A stretch of 64,000 nucleotides of DNA from Rhizobium sp. Q54 (GTDB taxonomy: Bacteria > Pseudomonadota > Alphaproteobacteria > Rhizobiales > Aestuariivirgaceae): positions 24,293-88,292 of the forward strand of contig CAMDBX010000006.1 in the NCBI GenBank assembly GCA_945889445.1. The letters run 5' to 3'. Within the stretch, counting starts at the first letter, position 1. Every line of letters starts with the position of its first letter. The notes beneath the pieces were generated by a model. It saw only the letters and a list, made by a program, of their open reading frames with translations. It had not been told where the DNA came from and ran no database searches. The position numbers and the translations under genes were made by a program. This document shows, one piece after another, positions 1-11,373 of this stretch.

Positions 1-1980
1 CACCACCTCGTCCTCGCCGAATTCGCGGGCCAGCTTGTGCCCGGCGTAGACGGCGTGCACGATCAGTCCGGGGGCGAGCGCATCGCCGATGAGCGACAGC
101 GACGCAAGGCCCCTGCCCTTCAGCGCGTGGAAGAGCGCGTCATCGCCATCGCGCGACGTGACGGGCAAGAAGCAATCCGCCGCGATGTCACGCTCAGCGC
201 CCGAGAACACGCAGCGCAGCACGGCGGCGCCTGGCTTCAGGCCTGCCACCAGCGTGTTGACGATCACCGTCACGCCCAGTTCCAGCAACCGCGCATGGGC
301 GCGTGGCTGCTCCGCCGTCAGATCCGACCATTCCGCCACCTTGCCGCCGCTGGTGACATAGGTGACCTCAAAGCCGCGCTGCGCCAGCAACTCGGCAAGG
401 CCGCAACCGAGATAGTAGTGGTCATCATCGAATACCACGGCAGGCCCCTTCACCGTCGCGTTAAGCACCACCTCCGGTGTCAGCGTGCGGGGATCGTCAT
501 AGGTGGCGATGGGCGCCCGGAAGCTCCGCCCGCGCCCGTCCCTGCGCCAGTGGCTGCCCGTTGCGACCACCACATTCGCGATGCCAAGGTCGATCACGTC
601 GTCAGCGCCCATGCGGCTGTCACGGAAGATCTCGACATTGGAGAGCTTGGAAATCTGGTGCAGCCGCCAGTCGCACACCCGGCCCCACTCGGCAAGGCCC
701 GGCAGCTTCGTTTCCCATTGCAGGCGGCCACCGGGAGCGTGACCGGCATCGACGATCTTCACCTCATGCCCGCGCCGCGCCAGCATCAGCCCGGCCTCGA
801 GCCCCGCCGGCCCTGCGCCCACCACCAGCACCTGCTGGCGCTGCGTGGCCATCGCGATCCTTTCAGGGTGCCAGTCACGCCGCCACTCTTCGCCCATGGT
901 GGGGTTCTGGGTGCAGCGGATGGGCGCTGCCCGGCTGTTGTGCGCATAGCAGATGTTGCAGCCGATGCATTCGCGGATGTCATCCTCACGTCCCTCGGCG
1001 ATCTTGAGCGGAAGGAAGGGATCGGCAATCGACGGCCGCGCCGCGCCGATCAGGTCCACGATGCCGCGCTTCACCTGCGAGAGCATGGTCTCGGGCGAGG
1101 TGAAGCGGCCAACGCTCACCACGGGCTTGCCCGTCACCTTGCGCACATGCGCGATGCTGGGCTCCAGCGAACCTTCCTTGACGAAGCGCGACCCGCCCAT
1201 TTCCTGACTGTAGTCCGCGATGGTGACATCGAAGAGATCGACCATCGGCGCCAGCGAGGCGAGGAGTTCCGAGCGCTCCTCGAAGCCGCCGCCATCCTCA
1301 TTGTCGACCTCGATCCGGAGCGCAATGCCGCACCGGTCACCAATGGCATCGCGCGTTTCCGCCAGCACCTCGCGCAGCAAGCGGGCCCGCTGCAGCAGCG
1401 TGCCGCCATATTCATCGCTCCGCGTGTTCATGTCGCGGTCGAGAAACTGGTTCAGGATGTAGGTGTGCGCGGAATAGACATAGACGATATCGAGGTCAGC
1501 CTGCTTCGCCCTGAGCGCCGCGGCGCGATGCCAGCCGCGGAAGGTCCGGATGTCGTCCAGATCCATCTTCGCGCATTGCCAAGGCGACTCCGCGGCGGGA
1601 AAGCTCGACGGCGCCAGCGCCACCTCGCGCGAGAGATGGTTGGACGAGCGGATGCCGCCATACCACAGCTCAGTCCCGGCAAGGCTGCCGTGTTCATGCA
1701 CGGCATCGGCCATCGCCGCCATGTTGCGCACGTCGCCTTCGTCCCACAGGCTGGCGAAGGGATGGGGCACATCGTCGGAGGACGGATGGATGGAGCAGTA
1801 TTCGGTATTGACCACGCCCCAGCCGCCTTCCGCCTTCACGCCGCGCATGGCAGCAAGCGTCGCCGGCAGCTGATAGCCCATGCCGGTGCAATGCGGCACC
1901 TGGTAGAAGCGGTTGGGCGCGGTGACGGGCCCGATCTTCACGGGCTCGAAGAGAATGTCGAAACGGCTGTCGCGCGGCAT
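1..1980 (-). CDS. NADH:flavin oxidoreductase / trimethylamine (dimethylamine) dehydrogenase-like flavoprotein, 3' end outside window
   Basis: Reverse strand from ATG at 1980 is open to position 1 (MPRDSRFDILFEPVKIGPVTAPNRFYQVPHCTGMG...). It has an OYE-type barrel, a 4Fe-4S motif CIGCNICYAHNSRAAPIRC and GAGPAGLEAG. Not in the ORF track because there is no in-window stop. Confidence 0.88.
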   Translation of the reverse strand, partial: MPRDSRFDILFEPVKIGPVTAPNRFYQVPHCTGMGYQLPATLAAMRGVKAEGGWGVVNTEYCSIHPSSDDVPHPFASLWDEGDVRNMAAMADAVHEHGSLAGTELWYGGIRSSNHLSREVALAPSSFPAAESPWQCAKMDLDDIRTFRGWHRAAALRAKQADLDIVYVYSAHTYILNQFLDRDMNTRSDEYGGTLLQRARLLREVLAETRDAIGDRCGIALRIEVDNEDGGGFEERSELLASLAPMVDLFDVTIADYSQEMGGSRFVKEGSLEPSIAHVRKVTGKPVVSVGRFTSPETMLSQVKRGIVDLIGAARPSIADPFLPLKIAEGREDDIRECIGCNICYAHNSRAAPIRCTQNPTMGEEWRRDWHPERIAMATQRQQVLVVGAGPAGLEAGLMLARRGHEVKIVDAGHAPGGRLQWETKLPGLAEWGRVCDWRLHQISKLSNVEIFRDSRMGADDVIDLGIANVVVATGSHWRRDGRGRSFRAPIATYDDPRTLTPEVVLNATVKGPAVVFDDDHYYLGCGLAELLAQRGFEVTYVTSGGKVAEWSDLTAEQPRAHARLLELGVTVIVNTLVAGLKPGAAVLRCVFSGAERDIAADCFLPVTSRDGDDALFHALKGRGLASLSLIGDALAPGLIVHAVYAGHKLAREFGEDEVV

Positions 1981-2034
1981 GAAAAAACCTCTCCCTTTCA
2001 GGAGAGGCTAACAGTGTTCGGAACGGTTCGGCAA

Positions 2035-2634
2035 TCAGCCGACTGAAATGACCTGGCCGGTAAGGGCGCCGTCGACGCTCTTGGCATAGGCCAGCCCCAC
2101 GCGGGCCGCCGAGACGGTCTCGTGGCCTGGGAAGAAGCCGTCATACTTCACGGCCGACTCCTCGAGCAGGCCCGGGCTCACCGCATTGATGCGGATGCCG
2201 CGCGGCATCTCGATCGCCGCACCCTTGACGAAGCCGCCGATGGCGCCGTTGACGGCGGCGGCATTGGCCCCCTGCCGCACCGGGTCACGGTCGAGGATGC
2301 CGCTGGTGAGCGTGAACGAGCCATTGTCGTTCACGTTGTTCATGCCGAGGAGAACGAGGTTCACCTGGCCCATGAGCTTGTCGTTCAGGCCCTTGCGGAA
2401 CTGTTCCGGCGACATGGTGGCAACGGGGCCGAAGTGCACATGGCCCACGCAGGTGACGATGGCGTCCACTTGGCCGAGCTTGGCATACATCGCCTTCACC
2501 GAGTCATCGTTCATCACGTCGACGGTGAGGTCGCCCGACGAACGGCCTGCCCTGACGATCTCATGGCGCTTGGCAAGCTCCTTGGCCGCCGCCTGCCCGA
2601 CTGTTCCCGATCCGCCGACAATCAGAATGCGCAT
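2035..2634 (-). CDS. short-chain dehydrogenase/reductase (SDR) family protein
   Basis: N-terminal MRILIVGGSGTVGQ Rossmann motif; SDR-like RINAVSPGLL near the C-terminus. Confidence 0.85.
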   Translation of the reverse strand: MRILIVGGSGTVGQAAAKELAKRHEIVRAGRSSGDLTVDVMNDDSVKAMYAKLGQVDAIVTCVGHVHFGPVATMSPEQFRKGLNDKLMGQVNLVLLGMNNVNDNGSFTLTSGILDRDPVRQGANAAAVNGAIGGFVKGAAIEMPRGIRINAVSPGLLEESAVKYDGFFPGHETVSAARVGLAYAKSVDGALTGQVISVG

Positions 2635-2635
2635 T

Positions 2636-3379
2636 TCAATCCTCGTCCTGCTGGCCGCGCTTCAGAGGCTTCAGCTTGGCGAACACCGAGTTGGCGTCAT
2701 ACTGCGGCTCGGCGTCGCGCGCCCGCGGCTCGGAGGGGGCGAAGGTCGGCTGGGTGTCATCCACCTGGGCTGCGGCATGGGCCGCCGTACCCTCAACCTC
2801 GGAGGCCGGAATGAGGGTGCGCACCGGCACGGACTCGTTGGCGGGCTTGCCCGCCTTGCGTGCCGCCTTCTGCACCGCGAAGTCGAGGTCGAGCTGCGAG
2901 CAGATGCCGAGGGAAACCGGATCGACCGGCTTGATGTTGGAGGCATTCCAGTGCGAGCGGTCACGCACCGAGGCAATGGTCGACTTGGTGGTGCCGACCA
3001 GCTTCATCACTGCCGAGTCAGGCAGTTCCGGGTGGTAGCGCAGCAGCCAGGCAATGGCGTCCGGGCGGTCGCCGCGGCGCGACACGGGCGTGTAGCGCGG
3101 GCCCGAGGTGGACTTCTGCACCTGGATGTTGACCTTGGATTCAAGAATCTTGAGGCGATAGTCCGAGTCCTTCTCGCCCTTTTCGATTTCCTCGCGGGTC
3201 AGCTGGCCGCCGGTGATCGGGTCCATGCCCTTGATGCCGGCCGCCACGTCGCCGTCGGCGATGCCCTTCACCTCAAGTTCATGGAGATGGCAGAAATCGG
3301 CAATCTGGCGGAAGGTAAGCCCGGTGTTCTCGACGAGCCACACGGCGGTGGCCTTGGGCATCAGCGGTATGCGGGACAT
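2636..3379 (-). CDS. trcR: DUF1013 family cell-cycle transcriptional regulator (TrcR-like)
   Basis: MSRIPLMPKATAVWLVENTGLTFRQIADFCHLHELEVKGIADG... is characteristic of alphaproteobacterial DUF1013/TrcR. Confidence 0.85.
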   Translation of the reverse strand: MSRIPLMPKATAVWLVENTGLTFRQIADFCHLHELEVKGIADGDVAAGIKGMDPITGGQLTREEIEKGEKDSDYRLKILESKVNIQVQKSTSGPRYTPVSRRGDRPDAIAWLLRYHPELPDSAVMKLVGTTKSTIASVRDRSHWNASNIKPVDPVSLGICSQLDLDFAVQKAARKAGKPANESVPVRTLIPASEVEGTAAHAAAQVDDTQPTFAPSEPRARDAEPQYDANSVFAKLKPLKRGQQDED

Positions 3380-3540
3380 TGGTCTTCACTCCTTGAGAAC
3401 CGGTGTTTCAGGTTCCCTGTCTTTACGACAGCTTGTTTGGGATGGGCCAGATATAGAGGCGGGCGCGCGCCGGCGCAATCTCGATTTTTGTGGTCCACCG
3501 GCCGCTTTTGCCAGCAGGTTCCGCTCCCCGGCGGGTGGCC

Positions 3541-4524
3541 TCAATCGGTCACCAGAACAATCTTGCCGATGTGTTCGCTCGATTCCATCAGGGCGTGCGC
3601 CGCAGCAGCCTCGCGGAGCGGGAAGGTGCGGAAAATGATCGGCTTGAGTTGCTCCGCCCCGAACAATGGCCACACATGGCGCTCCAGCGCGCGGGCGATC
3701 TCGGCCTTCTCGGCCACGCTGCGGGCGCGGAGCGTGGACCCCGTGAAGGTCAGTCGCTTCAGCATGATCGGCATCCAGTCCACCTCGATGCGTGAGCCCT
3801 TCTGGAAAGCGATCATCACGATGCGGCCATGCATCGCCACCGCTTTCAGGTTCTTCGCCACATAGTCGCCCCCCACCATGTCGAGAATGACGTCGGGCTT
3901 GATCCCCTTCTCGGCCAGCACGGTCACGAAGTCCTGGTTGCGGTAATTGATGGCGAGGTCGGCACCCAGATCGAGGCAGGCGCGGCACTTCTCGTCCGAA
4001 CCCGCCGTCACCACCACGATGGCGCCAAAGGCCTTGCCCAGCATGATCGCCGTGGTGCCGATGCCGCTCGACCCGCCATGCACCAGCAAGGTTTCGCCTT
4101 CCTTCAGCCGCCCCCGGTCAAAGACATTGGTCCACACCGTGAAGAAGGTTTCAGGGATCGCCGCAGCCTCGGTAAAGGACAGGCCGGGCGGAACCGGCAG
4201 GGCGTTGTCCTCGTGCACCACCGCATATTCGGCATAGCCGCCTCCCGGCACCAGGGCGCAAACCCGGTCTCCCGCCTCATAGCGCTTCACGCCGTCGCCC
4301 AGTGCCACCACCTCGCCGGCGATCTCGAGACCGGGCGTGTCGGGTGCTCCCGGCGGCGGCGGGTAGCCGCCTTGGCGCTGCAGCACGTCCGGGCGGTTGA
4401 CGCCCGCCGCCTTCACCTTGACCAGGATTTCCCCGGGTTTGGGCACCGGCACCGGCAGGGTCACCGGGGTCAGAACCTCGGGGCCCCCCGGGTTGGTGAT
4501 GGCGATGGCGGTCATGTCTTTCAT
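3541..4524 (-). CDS. NAD(P)H-quinone oxidoreductase (zinc-independent MDR/QOR family)
   Basis: MKDMTAIAITNPGGPEVLTPV..., VHGGSSGIGTTAIMLGKAFGA nucleotide-binding motif. The start is internal to the 427-aa track ORF. Confidence 0.88.
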   Translation of the reverse strand: MKDMTAIAITNPGGPEVLTPVTLPVPVPKPGEILVKVKAAGVNRPDVLQRQGGYPPPPGAPDTPGLEIAGEVVALGDGVKRYEAGDRVCALVPGGGYAEYAVVHEDNALPVPPGLSFTEAAAIPETFFTVWTNVFDRGRLKEGETLLVHGGSSGIGTTAIMLGKAFGAIVVVTAGSDEKCRACLDLGADLAINYRNQDFVTVLAEKGIKPDVILDMVGGDYVAKNLKAVAMHGRIVMIAFQKGSRIEVDWMPIMLKRLTFTGSTLRARSVAEKAEIARALERHVWPLFGAEQLKPIIFRTFPLREAAAAHALMESSEHIGKIVLVTD

Positions 4525-4621
4525 GGGGCATCCTCTCAGGCACGTTGTCGCTTGCAGTTTGGGTTGAAGCCCATGGCCCCGCAATGACAAAATGGGTTCC
4601 GCAAGGTGAAGGAGTGCCGCC

Positions 4622-4807
4622 ATGAGTTTCGAAGACCTTCCGAAAAAGCCAGCCGGCGTCATGCTGGGCGAGAACCTCGACCTGCTGTCAGTGGCCGAAT
4701 TGGAACATCGCGTCAGCCAGCTCGAGTCGGAAATCCTGCGGGTCAAGGCAGCGATCCAGGCAAAGCAGGCATCCAAGAACGCCGCCGACGCCTTTTTTCG
4801 CTCCTGA
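4622..4807 (+). CDS. DUF1192 family protein
   Basis: 61 aa, MSFEDLPKKPAGVMLGENLDLLSVAELEHRVSQLESEILRVKAAI, typical DUF1192. Confidence 0.85.
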   Translation: MSFEDLPKKPAGVMLGENLDLLSVAELEHRVSQLESEILRVKAAIQAKQASKNAADAFFRS

Positions 4808-4959
4808 GCATCTCGATTTGGCACAACTGTGCCTCCAGAGTTGCGTCCGTTAAGGTTTCAGTAAGGAGTTTACGATATTCTTTGGAGTGTAATCCTTGAC
4901 CGGATTGCTCCGAGTGGTTCACCACCACTCTGTTTGACGCCTCCCTGTTTGAAACTTTC

Positions 4960-4990
4960 AAGCCGCGCGTCTACTGCGCGGCTTTTTTTG
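4960..4990 (+). terminator. Rho-independent terminator
   Basis: aagccgcgcgtctactgcgcggcttttttt: GC stem followed by a T-tract. Confidence 0.8.
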
Positions 4991-5120
4991 ATTGATGTGG
5001 CACTGCTCTTGCTTAGGGAGTTCCAGAGCAGCGCACGATCATTGACCTTGAGGGTAACCCGGTACATGATCTCCCGAAGCTCCGTGCCAAGATAAACGAG
5101 AGCCCGAGGAAATTCCCGTC

Positions 5121-5645
5121 ATGTCGTCTGCCAGTGCTTCGCCCATTACCGTCGATTTCATGTCGCGCTTCACGGCGTCCGAACAATTCGACAAGGTGTT
5201 CCGGGAAGGCATGGGCCTCGTTGAGGAAACCGCCAATTACCTGGACGGCCCAGGCCGACAGGATGCCCGCCTGCTCGACCGCCACGGCGCTGTCGCCTAC
5301 GCGACCGAGAGCATGCGCCTGACAACACGGTTGATGCAGCTCGCCTCCTGGCTTCTTCTGCAACGCGCCATCGGCGCCGGCGAAATGAACCAGGATGACG
5401 TGCGCAAGGAACGCCACCGCATCAGCCTGTCCGACATCGGTCGTGGCAAGCCGCTCAATGGCGCGGAGCAGCTTCCGCCCGCCCTCAACGACATTGTCGA
5501 GCGTTCTCTGTCGCTTCACCAGCGCGTCCTGAAGTTTGATGCGATGCTGAACATTCAGGCCAAGGCCGATGTCGGCGCCCCAGCCCCCAGCCCGGTGTCG
5601 ACCCAGCTGGACCGCCTTGCCGCGGTGTTCGGCGCCCGCTCCTGA
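5121..5645 (+). CDS. DUF1465 family protein (RcdA-like protease adaptor)
   Basis: FMSRFTASEQFDKVFREGMGLVEETANYLDGPGR... matches DUF1465/RcdA. Confidence 0.8.
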   Translation: MSSASASPITVDFMSRFTASEQFDKVFREGMGLVEETANYLDGPGRQDARLLDRHGAVAYATESMRLTTRLMQLASWLLLQRAIGAGEMNQDDVRKERHRISLSDIGRGKPLNGAEQLPPALNDIVERSLSLHQRVLKFDAMLNIQAKADVGAPAPSPVSTQLDRLAAVFGARS

Positions 5646-5710
5646 CGCTTCACCAATCTGTTGCCTCGTCCGCGGGTTAGCGGCAGAAGCTGTCTGCCAC
5701 CACCGCGGAC

Positions 5711-6583
5711 TTGCCCTTGCACAAGCGACTGACCATTGCCGCCTTGCTGATCCTGCTGCCAATCGCGGCCGGCGCCGCAACGCCGCCACCGCTGCCCAGC
5801 ACGGAGGACGAACGCCGGAGCTTTGCCGACACGGTGTGCAGCGAAATCGACGACCGGGCAAGCGAGCACGGCCTGCCCCAGTCCTTCATTGCCCGCCTGA
5901 TCTGGAAGGAAAGCCTGTTCGATCCCGGCGCGGTCAGCCCCAAGGGCGCGCAGGGCATCGCCCAGTTCATGCCCGGCACGGCGAAGCTGCGCGGCCTCGA
6001 TGACCCTTTCGATGCAAAGAAGGCACTGGCTGCTTCCGCTGCCTATCTTGCCGAACTCCGCACCCGGTTCGGCAATCTCGGTCGCGCCGCGGCAGCCTAT
6101 AACGCCGGCGAGGAACGCGTCCGCAAGTGGCTCTCGGGAACTGGCGGCCTTCCTTACGAGACGCAGGACTACGTCTTTTCCATCACCGGCCATGGCCATG
6201 AGGAATGGAAGGCGGAAGACGCCAGCTTCGACATCCCCGCGCTGGCCAGGGACGGCAGCTTCGCCGAGCAGTGCCGAAGCCTGGTGATGCGCGAGTTGTC
6301 GCCTCAGGCCGTTGAGGTGAAGCAGGCCAACTGGAAGCCATGGGGCGTGGTGCTTGCCGCAGGCTTCAGCCAGGCCCGGGCGCTGCAGGCCTTCCGCGTC
6401 ATCCGCAACCGTTTCGACCTCATCAAGGACGAGGACCCGTTGGTGGTGCGCAAATTGAACCGCTCCATGGGCCGTCGCAAGATGGTTCGCGTGATGATCG
6501 GACGCGACAGCCGCGCCGAAGCCCAGAAGCTGTGCCGCGATCTCGCCTCGCGCGGCGGCGTCTGCCTCGTGGCGAAGAACTGA
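5711..6583 (+). CDS. lytic transglycosylase, SLT domain
   Basis: RLIWKESLFDPGAVSPKGAQGIAQFMPGTA...AAAYNAGEERV, SLT signature; signal-like N-terminus. Confidence 0.9.
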   Translation: MPLHKRLTIAALLILLPIAAGAATPPPLPSTEDERRSFADTVCSEIDDRASEHGLPQSFIARLIWKESLFDPGAVSPKGAQGIAQFMPGTAKLRGLDDPFDAKKALAASAAYLAELRTRFGNLGRAAAAYNAGEERVRKWLSGTGGLPYETQDYVFSITGHGHEEWKAEDASFDIPALARDGSFAEQCRSLVMRELSPQAVEVKQANWKPWGVVLAAGFSQARALQAFRVIRNRFDLIKDEDPLVVRKLNRSMGRRKMVRVMIGRDSRAEAQKLCRDLASRGGVCLVAKN

Positions 6584-6656
6584 TCGGCCGATTTGCTTCG
6601 GCAGCGACCCCTGGTCTAGTGTCGATTCATTCGATGAATTCAGCGAGAGGCAGACC

Positions 6657-7208
6657 GTGACCATGCAGACCACATTCAGAGCACTGGCCGCCGCCCTGCT
6701 CTTGCTGGCCTTTTCGATGCCCGCGCACGCGGGCGACGTCGAGGATTGCCGCAGCAAGGCCAAGATGACGAATGAGGCCCGCCTCAAGGCCTGCAACGCC
6801 GTCATCGACAGCAAGCAGGCCACGGATGCCGATCTCGCTTTCGCCTATTACAAGCGCGCCGTGACCGATTCCGCCAACCCCAATGCCAACCAGGCCGGAG
6901 TGATGGCGGACGTCAGCAAGGCCATCGATGTCGATCCAAAGTTGATGGAGGCCTATGCCTTCCGCGCCCTCGGCTACAACAAGTCCCTGCAATACGACAA
7001 GGCCATTGCCGACCTTGGCAGTGCCATCGCCATCGCGCCGGACCGCTGGGGCCTTTATTCGCTGCGCGCCATGATCCAGGCGCAAAAGAAGGACGCGAAG
7101 GCGGCCATTGCCGATTTCCGCAGCGCCCTGGCCCTCAACCCGCCCGCCGCCAGCGCCGAGATGATCCGCCAGCGCATCAACAAGCTTGAGCAGAGTACAT
7201 CTCAGTAG
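6657..7208 (+). CDS. secreted tetratricopeptide-repeat protein
   Basis: Signal peptide (LLLLAFSMPAHAG) followed by TPR-like repeats (AYYKRAV..., AFRALGYNKSLQYDKAIADLGSAI). Confidence 0.8.
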   Translation: MTMQTTFRALAAALLLLAFSMPAHAGDVEDCRSKAKMTNEARLKACNAVIDSKQATDADLAFAYYKRAVTDSANPNANQAGVMADVSKAIDVDPKLMEAYAFRALGYNKSLQYDKAIADLGSAIAIAPDRWGLYSLRAMIQAQKKDAKAAIADFRSALALNPPAASAEMIRQRINKLEQSTSQ

Positions 7209-7412
7209 AGGACACTACCTCTCCTTGATGAAGCCCGCTCAGATTGTGTTATTCTCTGTTTTTGTGGCCATATAGGTCAAGTTGATTTAACTTACTGCTT
7301 GCCATTTGGCGTTTAGCGTATAAACAGGACTGTAGTTAAGCCTATACCAAAATTGCCAGCGAGGCAGTGCGGATAGGGCAAGGCGAGAGGCCAACACCCT
7401 TGCCGGTTCGAG

Positions 7413-7784
7413 TTGAGGTACGACGTGGAAAAGAAGCTGAATTTCGTGCGGATGGTGGCCCTGCTTGGTGCAGTGAGCGGCACATCGATGTTTCTTGGCC
7501 TCGCCAGCACTGAGGCCAGCGCTGGTGAACAGCGCCTTCATGGCGAATTCACTGCAACCTACGGCCTGATCCCGTTGTCGGAAGGCTCGGGCGGCAACCG
7601 CGCAGACGCCTCGAAGAGCACCAAGACGGCGAACGCCAGCACGTCGCGCTCGAAGAAGGACAAAGCGCAGCCTGACGAGCCGAAGATCGAAGATCCGCCT
7701 CTGCCAAGCTATGATGGCGACAACGGCGAGAGCACCCAGTCCATGAGTTCCGACGCCAGCGAGAGCCGCGGCAAGAACGGCTAG
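7413..7784 (+). CDS. hypothetical secreted protein with a low-complexity charged tail
   Basis: Hydrophobic N-terminus plus Lys/Ser/Asp-rich C-terminus; followed by a strong terminator. Confidence 0.6.
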   Translation: MRYDVEKKLNFVRMVALLGAVSGTSMFLGLASTEASAGEQRLHGEFTATYGLIPLSEGSGGNRADASKSTKTANASTSRSKKDKAQPDEPKIEDPPLPSYDGDNGESTQSMSSDASESRGKNG

Positions 7785-7809
7785 GACGCAAAACGCCGCC
7801 ACAGACGAT

Positions 7810-7834
7810 GAAAGCGCCCGCTGGGCGCTTTTTT
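7810..7834 (+). terminator. Rho-independent terminator
   Basis: aaagcgcccgctgggcgcttttttg. Confidence 0.8.
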
Positions 7835-7866
7835 GTTGTCTGCCGTGCGCCGCCAAACACCTCCCC

Positions 7867-7901
7867 AATGCAAAAAGCCCGGCCGCTGGGGCCGGGCTTT
7901 T
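7867..7901 (-). terminator. terminator downstream of rpmE (potentially bidirectional)
   Basis: aaaaagcccggccgctggggccgggctttt. Confidence 0.75.
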
Positions 7902-7925
7902 CGATGACCGTCAAGAGACGATAAC

Positions 7926-8147
7926 TTACTTGTTGAGGAACGAAAACTTCTGATTGAACTTGGACACGCGGCCGCCACGGTCAAGCAGGGTCTGCTGGCC
8001 GCCGGTCCAGGCCGGATGCGACTTCGGGTCGATGTCGAGGTTCATCGTGTCGCCTTCCTTGCCCCAGGTGGTGCGGGTCTTGAAGGTGGTGCCGTCAGTC
8101 ATGACCACGTTGATCATGTGGTAGTCGGGATGGATGCCTTGCTTCAT
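7926..8147 (-). CDS. rpmE: 50S ribosomal protein L31
   Basis: [68 protein letters not shown], 73 aa; internal start in the 128-aa track ORF. Confidence 0.95.
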   Translation of the reverse strand: MKQGIHPDYHMINVVMTDGTTFKTRTTWGKEGDTMNLDIDPKSHPAWTGGQQTLLDRGGRVSKFNQKFSFLNK

Positions 8148-8329
8148 GGCGAAAACTCTCTCGATGGCGGGAAACGCCCCGCACAGGGACTTCCGAATTC
8201 CGGGTTCGGGCGGGGCTATACAGGAGATGCCGGAGGGGCGCAAGACCGCCGGTTCCGGCCTGGGGAAAGCCTCCGGAAGCCGGCACCACCCCGCTTCCAT
8301 TCTGCGGATCATACGCTAGAACACGGCTC

Positions 8330-10123
<1,794 letters not shown>

Positions 10124-10144
10124 CACCTCTCCTTCCTTCACCTT

Positions 10145-10216
10145 CGCCCGGCTCGACCGGGCGATCCTTTTTGGCGGCAGCAAAAGATGCCCCGGTCAAG
10201 CCGGGCAAGCTGAAGT
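10145..10216. repeat. dispersed intergenic palindromic repeat, family 2 copy A
   Basis: cgcccggctcgaccgggcgatcctttttggcggcagcaaaagatgccccggtcaagccgggcaagctgaag; two hairpins, related to copies at 15698, 21299 and 40311. Confidence 0.65.
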
Positions 10217-10341
10217 GAGTGGTGAAGGGACCGCTGAATGCGGTAGGGTGGCGCTAGGAAGCCTTTCCCTGGTTCTCGGCTAGGGGACTACCAGCCGGGG
10301 TCGCTGCCCAAAAACAATCGTTACAAACCCTGCTGCAAGCC

Positions 10342-11373
10342 TCACCGCTCCGTCAGCTTCAGTTCGATGCGGCGGTTCCGCGATTTCGCTTCTTCGGTCG
10401 AGCCCGGATCAATCGGCTGGAACTCGCCGAAGCCTGCCGCCACCAGGTGCTGCGGCGCCACGCCGTTGGCGATGAGGAAATTCACCACGGCAATGGCGCG
10501 GGCCGAGGACAGTTCCCAGTTGGACTTGAACTGCGGCGACTGGATCGGGTCCACGTCAGTGTGGCCATCGACGCGCAGCACCCAGGCGATGTCCGGCGGG
10601 ATCTCCCGTTCCAGCTGCTTCAGCGCATCGGCGAGCTTCATCATCTCGGCCTGGCCTTCCGGGTTCAGCGTCGCCTGACCCTTGGGGAACAGCACTTCCG
10701 CCTGAAACACGAAGCGGTCGCCCACCACGAGAATGTCCGACCGTTGCGACAGGATCTGCCGGAGCCTGCCGAAGAACTCAGAGCGATAGCGCGTCAGTTC
10801 CTGCACGCGCTGGGCCAGGGCCGAGTTCAGCCGCTTGCCGAGGTCGGCGATCTGCGCCTCGGACTGGCGGTTCTTGGTCTCGGCGTCGGTGAGCAGCCCG
10901 TTCAGCGTCTCCAGCTGGCGGCGCATCGCGGCGATCTGCTGGTTGAGCAATTCGATCTTGGCCAGCGCCTCGGACGAGATGCTCTTTTCCTTGTCGAGCG
11001 ACGTCTGCAGGCCGGCGATGGTGACGGTGGCGGCATCGCCCTTCGCACCCGCTCCTTGAAGCAGCGATGTGAGATCCGCCGTCTTGCCCTTCTCCACCGC
11101 AAAATCGTCCTGCAGTGCGGAGAGCGAGGATTCAACCTCCGCCTTGGCGGCCTTCTCAAGCGCCAGCAATTGCGTCAGCTCGGCGATCTGGGCACGCAGC
11201 TGGCCCAGTGCGGAATCCTGCCCGGAAATCTGCCGCGCCAGCAGGAACTGCGAAACGATGAAGACGGACAGCAAAAAGGTGATGACCAGCAACAGCTGCG
11301 CCATGGCATCGACGAAGCCCGGCCAGTAGGCATCCTCCGCGCCGCGCCCTCTGCGCCGGTTGAGACCTGCCAT
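10342..11373 (-). CDS. OmpA/MotB-domain peptidoglycan-binding membrane protein
   Basis: N-terminal TM, coiled coil, C-terminal OmpA motif (VDGHTDVDPIQ...NWELSSARAIAVVNFLI...RNRRIELKL). Confidence 0.88.
   Translation of the reverse strand: MAGLNRRRGRGAEDAYWPGFVDAMAQLLLVITFLLSVFIVSQFLLARQISGQDSALGQLRAQIAELTQLLALEKAAKAEVESSLSALQDDFAVEKGKTADLTSLLQGAGAKGDAATVTIAGLQTSLDKEKSISSEALAKIELLNQQIAAMRRQLETLNGLLTDAETKNRQSEAQIADLGKRLNSALAQRVQELTRYRSEFFGRLRQILSQRSDILVVGDRFVFQAEVLFPKGQATLNPEGQAEMMKLADALKQLEREIPPDIAWVLRVDGHTDVDPIQSPQFKSNWELSSARAIAVVNFLIANGVAPQHLVAAGFGEFQPIDPGSTEEAKSRNRRIELKLTER

Noticed and set aside
37-2046. 669-aa + strand ORF
   Set aside because: Antisense shadow of the TMADH-like gene; Arg/His/Ala-rich, low-complexity, no family resemblance.
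2186-3865. 559-aa + strand ORF
   Set aside because: Antisense to the SDR, TrcR-like and QOR genes; composition typical of GC-rich shadow ORFs.
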